Origin: a bacterium
GTDB lineage: Bacteria > Armatimonadota > Fimbriimonadia > Fimbriimonadales > JBAXQP01
Assembly (NCBI GenBank): GCA_037131655.1
Contig: JBAXQP010000115.1
Coordinates: forward strand, 1-8,255
Length of the DNA: 8,255 nt
Direction: 5' to 3'
In this document: positions 4,905 through 8,255 of the stretch, in pieces
Numbering within the stretch: the first letter of the stretch is position 1
How the letters are laid out: each line of letters begins with the position of its first letter
Program-made: the position numbers and the translations under genes
Notes under the pieces: generated by a model
The model's database searches: none
What the model saw: only the letters and a program-made list of their open reading frames with translations
What the model was told of the DNA's origin: nothing

Positions 4905-7418
4905 CTAACCGTTCAACGACCTAACCACCAACTGGCCTACTTCTACTCCCAGCGGCAGAATAACCAACGCTGCCCTGGGTTCGTTGGGGAAGAGAGAGAA
5001 ATAGTTGTCCTCCGCCTTTAGGTCGGCTACTCCGCCGAAATGGACGAAGTGGGTGTAGACGGGGGATCGCAGGGTGACCATGTAGGCGTTGTCGCTAACT
5101 AATACTGTCTCTATGGAGATTTCCGTAGGAGGCAGTTTTAGGTCTTTGAACTCGTTGACGAGCAGGACGTTATCTCGGAATTGACCATCCAGGCTGTGCA
5201 CTCGGAAGACGGAACGTTCCGGGTCGACAAGGGGGATGTCGTAAATAGTTAGAAGTAATGAACTGCTATTGGGCTGCAGTGCATATTCCCACTCCTGATG
5301 CCACCTTATTTTGCCGTCGAATTCCATTAACTGCATCTGCGCGCGGCCTCGGATAGGGCGGAGAGTGTCGTTTACTCCCCACACTTCAATCGCGCCGTCC
5401 TTCCAGCGCAACGAGAAGAGAACAGGGTCGTAGGCTCTGCGAATATAGTAGTAGCTGGCTTTGGGGCGCAGGTAGTAATCGAGCACGCTCCAACTGATGC
5501 CGGGCCAGCTATCGTTGAGCTGCCAAAAGAGCGACCCGCTGCATTCAAACATGCGGCGGCGATAGTGCTCGATAGCAAACCTCAGCCCTTCCGCCTGAAT
5601 TAAAGAGGAGAACAGCACATACTGCTCCAAATCACTCGGCAGCCCCGTATGGGCGAGCATCATCCGTTCCTTACGCTCCAAATTGGGGTCTTTAATGCGA
5701 TTTATGAAAGCAGGGCTGTCGTAAAAACGCTCATCGGGAGGAATATTCTTAACGAGCGATTCAATCATAGGCGAGCCGTGGATACCATACTCGCTGATGA
5801 AGCGCCCTGTGTCCTTGGCGTAGTTGCGGAAGCTCACTGTTTCGGGGGTGACGGCGATGGCGGCGTTTTCACCAAAGCGGCGCATCTGCATCATCCCACC
5901 CCATGGCTGCCAGTTGTGGCGATCGCCTTCTCGCTCATCATTATGATCCGAACCCCCATAAGGCGAACCTGGCCAATAGGTATCGTGAGGACGCATTCGG
6001 CGCAAAACAGATGGCAGCACTTCATCGTAAATCATCGAACCCGGGCATCGTCTATCCGGCCATCCCTGCCAGTTGATAAGCTCATCAAGCCATTGGTTTT
6101 CATTATTACCGCACCAAAGCGCCATGCACGGATGGTTGCCCAGCATCTCGATTGCCACCTCAGCCTCACGCTTGACCTCGGCGACGAAATCCTCATCGTG
6201 GTCTGGTATAGCTGAGCAGGCAAACATGAAATCCTGCCAAATCAAAATACCGAGTTCATCACAGGCTTTGCACAGGTTATCGTCATAGATGCCGCCGCCC
6301 CACACCCGCAGCATATTCATGTTGGCCTCTTTCGCTAATTGGGTAACGGCTTTGGTGTGCTCGAAAGAAACTGCCCCCGTACGGTGATCGCAAGGGATCC
6401 AATCAGCGCCTTTGGCAAAGATGTGCACCCCATTCAAAACGAAGGTAAAGTTCTTCGTTCCCTCTTCCCTTCCAGGCGATTGATCGAGATGAATAGTGCG
6501 GATACCGAATTGCTCCTTGCGTAAATCTATCTCCTGCCCATCTTTCAGCAAAATAGCTTCAAGCTTATAAAGCGTTTGCTCACCTAAATCATGCGTCCAC
6601 CAGGGTTTGGGATCGGGGATAATGAAGTTAATGGATACCTTATCACCATTAATGACCGCCGTCTGCTCCCACGCCTTCGAGCCATCACAGATGCGCACTT
6701 TAACATCGAGTGAATCCTCAAACCCATACCGCTCAACCGCCACATCCACATCCACAACCGCCTTGTGAGGGCGCAGTTTAATGGTGCTTGTCTGCAAACT
6801 GTTGATACGGGCATAACGGTGGGTCTCAACCCTCACTTCTTTCCACAACCCGCAAACCACTAACCGAGGACCCCAATCCCATCCAAAGTGCATCGACGAC
6901 TTACGTGCCCAAACGCGGGGACCATAGTAATCCCCCCAGAAACCGGGCATCTCCGGTAAACGCCTCTCATGAATGGCATCGAGGCGCGGGGTTATCGGGT
7001 GGAAACAGACCGCCACCAGATGCTCTCCCCCCTCCTTTGCCCATTTAGTGATATCAAATCGATAGGGAGTGAACATATTCTGACACTCCCCAATCACTTC
7101 GCCGTCTAAGAAAACAGTGGCGAACGTATCGACGCCATCGAAAACGAGTTCGACTCGTTCATCGGAGTTAGCGGGAGGTATTGTGAAGCGCGTACGATAC
7201 CACCATTCCTTCTGCTCAACCCATCGAACTTGCTCTGCATTATTATCGTAATAAGGGTTAGGGATTCTGCCGATAGATTCAAGGGAAGTATGCACATCGC
7301 CTGGGACAGGGCATGATATACAACTTGATTCATCGAAACCGAGATTATGCGCGCCAGCCATTAGGCCAGTTGATGGTTCAAAATCACAAAGAGACCAGTT
7401 TCCAGTTAATGAAATCAC
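4905..7418 (-). CDS. Glycoside hydrolase family 2, beta-mannosidase type
   Basis: Predicted to release terminal beta-D-mannose from oligosaccharides by a retaining mechanism. The product is 837 residues from GTG 7418, near the usual size for these enzymes. Domains in order are an N-terminal sugar-binding jelly roll (about 1-200, with FGWDWGP at 178-184), an immunoglobulin-like domain (about 205-310), a TIM barrel (about 320-665) and C-terminal beta domains. Within the barrel are GVHIFAKGADWIPCD, MLRVWGGGIY, the acid/base Glu440 in WCGNNEN and the nucleophile Glu543 in FISEYG; FWQLNDSWPGISWSVLDY also fits the mannosidase branch. There is no signal peptide, so it is likely cytoplasmic. A TTG at 7433 in the same frame is upstream of GGAGG (7424-7428 region), while GTG 7418 is five bases after it and gives VISLTGNW, the usual family opening. 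The call of mannosidase over other GH2 activities is inferred from motifs. Confidence 0.9.
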   Translation of the reverse strand: MISLTGNWSLCDFEPSTGLMAGAHNLGFDESSCISCPVPGDVHTSLESIGRIPNPYYDNNAEQVRWVEQKEWWYRTRFTIPPANSDERVELVFDGVDTFATVFLDGEVIGECQNMFTPYRFDITKWAKEGGEHLVAVCFHPITPRLDAIHERRLPEMPGFWGDYYGPRVWARKSSMHFGWDWGPRLVVCGLWKEVRVETHRYARINSLQTSTIKLRPHKAVVDVDVAVERYGFEDSLDVKVRICDGSKAWEQTAVINGDKVSINFIIPDPKPWWTHDLGEQTLYKLEAILLKDGQEIDLRKEQFGIRTIHLDQSPGREEGTKNFTFVLNGVHIFAKGADWIPCDHRTGAVSFEHTKAVTQLAKEANMNMLRVWGGGIYDDNLCKACDELGILIWQDFMFACSAIPDHDEDFVAEVKREAEVAIEMLGNHPCMALWCGNNENQWLDELINWQGWPDRRCPGSMIYDEVLPSVLRRMRPHDTYWPGSPYGGSDHNDEREGDRHNWQPWGGMMQMRRFGENAAIAVTPETVSFRNYAKDTGRFISEYGIHGSPMIESLVKNIPPDERFYDSPAFINRIKDPNLERKERMMLAHTGLPSDLEQYVLFSSLIQAEGLRFAIEHYRRRMFECSGSLFWQLNDSWPGISWSVLDYYLRPKASYYYIRRAYDPVLFSLRWKDGAIEVWGVNDTLRPIRGRAQMQLMEFDGKIRWHQEWEYALQPNSSSLLLTIYDIPLVDPERSVFRVHSLDGQFRDNVLLVNEFKDLKLPPTEISIETVLVSDNAYMVTLRSPVYTHFVHFGGVADLKAEDNYFSLFPNEPRAALVILPLGVEVGQLVVRSLNG

Positions 7419-7458
7419 AAAGTCCTCCAACAATTAGACAAGCTCATATCAGTTATCA

Positions 7459-7488
7459 ATTCTACAACTTAAGAAAGGGTTCTGTCTA
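7459..7488 (-). promoter_or_regulatory. Predicted promoter of the GH2 gene
   Basis: The leftward strand carries TAGACA (7483-7488) and TAGAAT (7459-7464), 18 bases apart, each matching five of six consensus positions. Transcription would begin near 7452 and leave a short leader of about 34 nt before GTG 7418. This is the best promoter match in the window. Confidence 0.6.
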
Positions 7489-7504
7489 AGTTTTTTGGTG
7501 GCTG

Positions 7505-7513
7505 TGCTAAAAT
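7505..7513 (+). promoter_or_regulatory. Predicted extended -10 promoter of the lipoprotein gene
   Basis: TGCTAAAAT has a TG one base before a -10-like TAAAAT (7508-7513), an extended -10. No convincing -35 lies 17 bases upstream. It is back-to-back with the GH2 promoter, whose -35 is at 7483-7488. An imperfect inverted repeat, TTTTGG..GCT with AGCCAAAA, spans this -10 (about 7493-7521) and could be an operator. Confidence 0.45.
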
Positions 7514-7563
7514 AGCCAAAAGTCAACAGAAAGAAAGAATACATAGGAGAGGCATTCTTAACG

Positions 7564-8255
7564 ATGAGATTAATTGTAAGCTTAGCAACACTATTATTGG
7601 CGCTCACCGCATGTGCTGCGCCCAAGTTGGATGATTACGTTCAGAACGACATTAAAGACTTTAAATTAACAGCAAAAGCAGTCAAAGCAAACCAAGACGA
7701 ACTAATGAAGATAAGCAAGGACTTTGCTCTAGGGTATCGCATGCTCAAAGGCTCTGCGACTGTTCAATATAAGGAACCTGGACGCGTACGTATGGAAGGC
7801 ACCGTTGCCGGTGTTAAAATGCTCTTTGTCCTCAAAGACAACAAGAAACTCAGTGCAGTACCGGTATGGCATATTCGCGATGTTGAAGATATCACTCATT
7901 CGCCCGGAAAACGCACCACTTCACTTGATTTCGGGTTCATCACCCCCGGTCTGTTGCAGATTGCCAATGCAAAGTACATCCGAAAAGAATCAAACGGCAA
8001 TTTTGTATTCGATGTCACCTGGAAAGACCCAGAGGACTCTTCTCGCCATCGAGTATGGGTCAATCCTGATACGCGCATTATCGAAAAGCGTGAATGGTAC
8101 CGTCAAAGTGGTCGAATGATGGCCACGTTCAACTACAGCGGCGCCGTCAAGGTTTCCAAAGAAATCTACATGCCGTCCAAAGTTGAAATCTACAACACCG
8201 AAGGCAAACTAGCCGGCGAAACCACCCAATCCAACTTCGCCGTAAACTACGGCGC
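7564..8255 (+). CDS. Predicted lipoprotein, LolA / lipoprotein-sorting-like, 3' end off the window
   Basis: I translated 230 codons by hand from ATG 7564, open to the right edge. The N-terminus MRLIVSLATLLLALTAC is a signal peptide ending in a lipobox (LTAC, Cys17), so the protein is probably lipid-anchored outside the cytoplasmic membrane. The mature part is beta-rich: YRMLKGSATVQYKEPGRVRM (59-78), then VWVNPDTRIIEKREWY (164-179) and YMPSKVEIYNTEGKLAG (202-218). Short strands ending in PSKVEIYNTEGK are like those of the LolA/outer-membrane lipoprotein-sorting and DUF1571-type families. These bind lipid or lipoprotein acyl chains in a half-barrel. The fold assignment is by eye, and function in this organism is not shown. 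The start is supported by AGGAGAGG (7545-7552), 11 bases upstream. It diverges from the GH2 gene. Confidence 0.75.
   Translation, partial: MRLIVSLATLLLALTACAAPKLDDYVQNDIKDFKLTAKAVKANQDELMKISKDFALGYRMLKGSATVQYKEPGRVRMEGTVAGVKMLFVLKDNKKLSAVPVWHIRDVEDITHSPGKRTTSLDFGFITPGLLQIANAKYIRKESNGNFVFDVTWKDPEDSSRHRVWVNPDTRIIEKREWYRQSGRMMATFNYSGAVKVSKEIYMPSKVEIYNTEGKLAGETTQSNFAVNYG

Noticed and set aside
5649..6215. Rightward 188-codon open frame inside the GH2 gene
   Set aside because: It lies antisense to a gene with clear catalytic motifs, resembles no family, and has no ribosome binding site I can support.
7419..7433. TTG 7433 as the GH2 gene start
   Set aside because: The only good Shine-Dalgarno (GGAGG) lies downstream of it. 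GTG 7418 follows that site at five bases and gives the normal family N-terminus.
1..8255. CRISPR array, tRNA, rRNA or defence/toxin-antitoxin genes
   Set aside because: No regularly spaced repeats, no cloverleaf-like segment and no matching protein motifs were seen on either strand.

Overview
The window is a stretch of an ordinary bacterial chromosome of moderate GC. It carries housekeeping genes, one degraded insertion sequence and two copies of a palindromic interspersed repeat. The rpsB-tsf order and Shine-Dalgarno-led genes show it is bacterial. The lipobox-bearing LolA-like protein at the right edge hints at a diderm (outer-membrane) organism. I cannot assign a phylum from the sequence alone.

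Layout, left to right. Positions 1-1696 hold the leftward rpsB-tsf operon: ribosomal protein S2, with a long charged C-terminal tail, followed two bases later by elongation factor Ts, which runs off the left edge. Its leader and probable promoter lie at about 1697-1833. Positions 1859-1967 hold a hairpin and one copy of a palindromic repeat. Positions 1968-3200 are a complete rightward IS3-family element with matching imperfect inverted ends, orfA and orfB, and a three-part -1 frameshift signal. orfA has an in-frame TAG upstream of that signal. A second copy of the palindromic repeat follows at 3220-3296, then a near-ideal terminator at 3329-3360.

That terminator ends the leftward pepC gene (C1B aminopeptidase C / bleomycin hydrolase family; 3372-4739). 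Upstream of pepC is a leftward GH2 beta-mannosidase-type gene (4905-7418), followed by its own hairpin. A divergent promoter region (7419-7563) separates it from a rightward lipoprotein gene related to the LolA / lipoprotein-sorting fold, which runs off the right edge.

rpsB and tsf work together in translation: S2 is in the small subunit, and EF-Ts recycles EF-Tu. PepC and the mannosidase are both predicted cytoplasmic hydrolases, acting on peptides and on mannosides, but each seems to have its own signals and I see no firm functional link. I found no CRISPR array, tRNA, rRNA, defence cassette or clearly new multi-gene system. The best second-look items are the frameshift cassette behind a nonsense codon, the repeats that bracket the IS, and the alternative hairpins in the rpsB leader.
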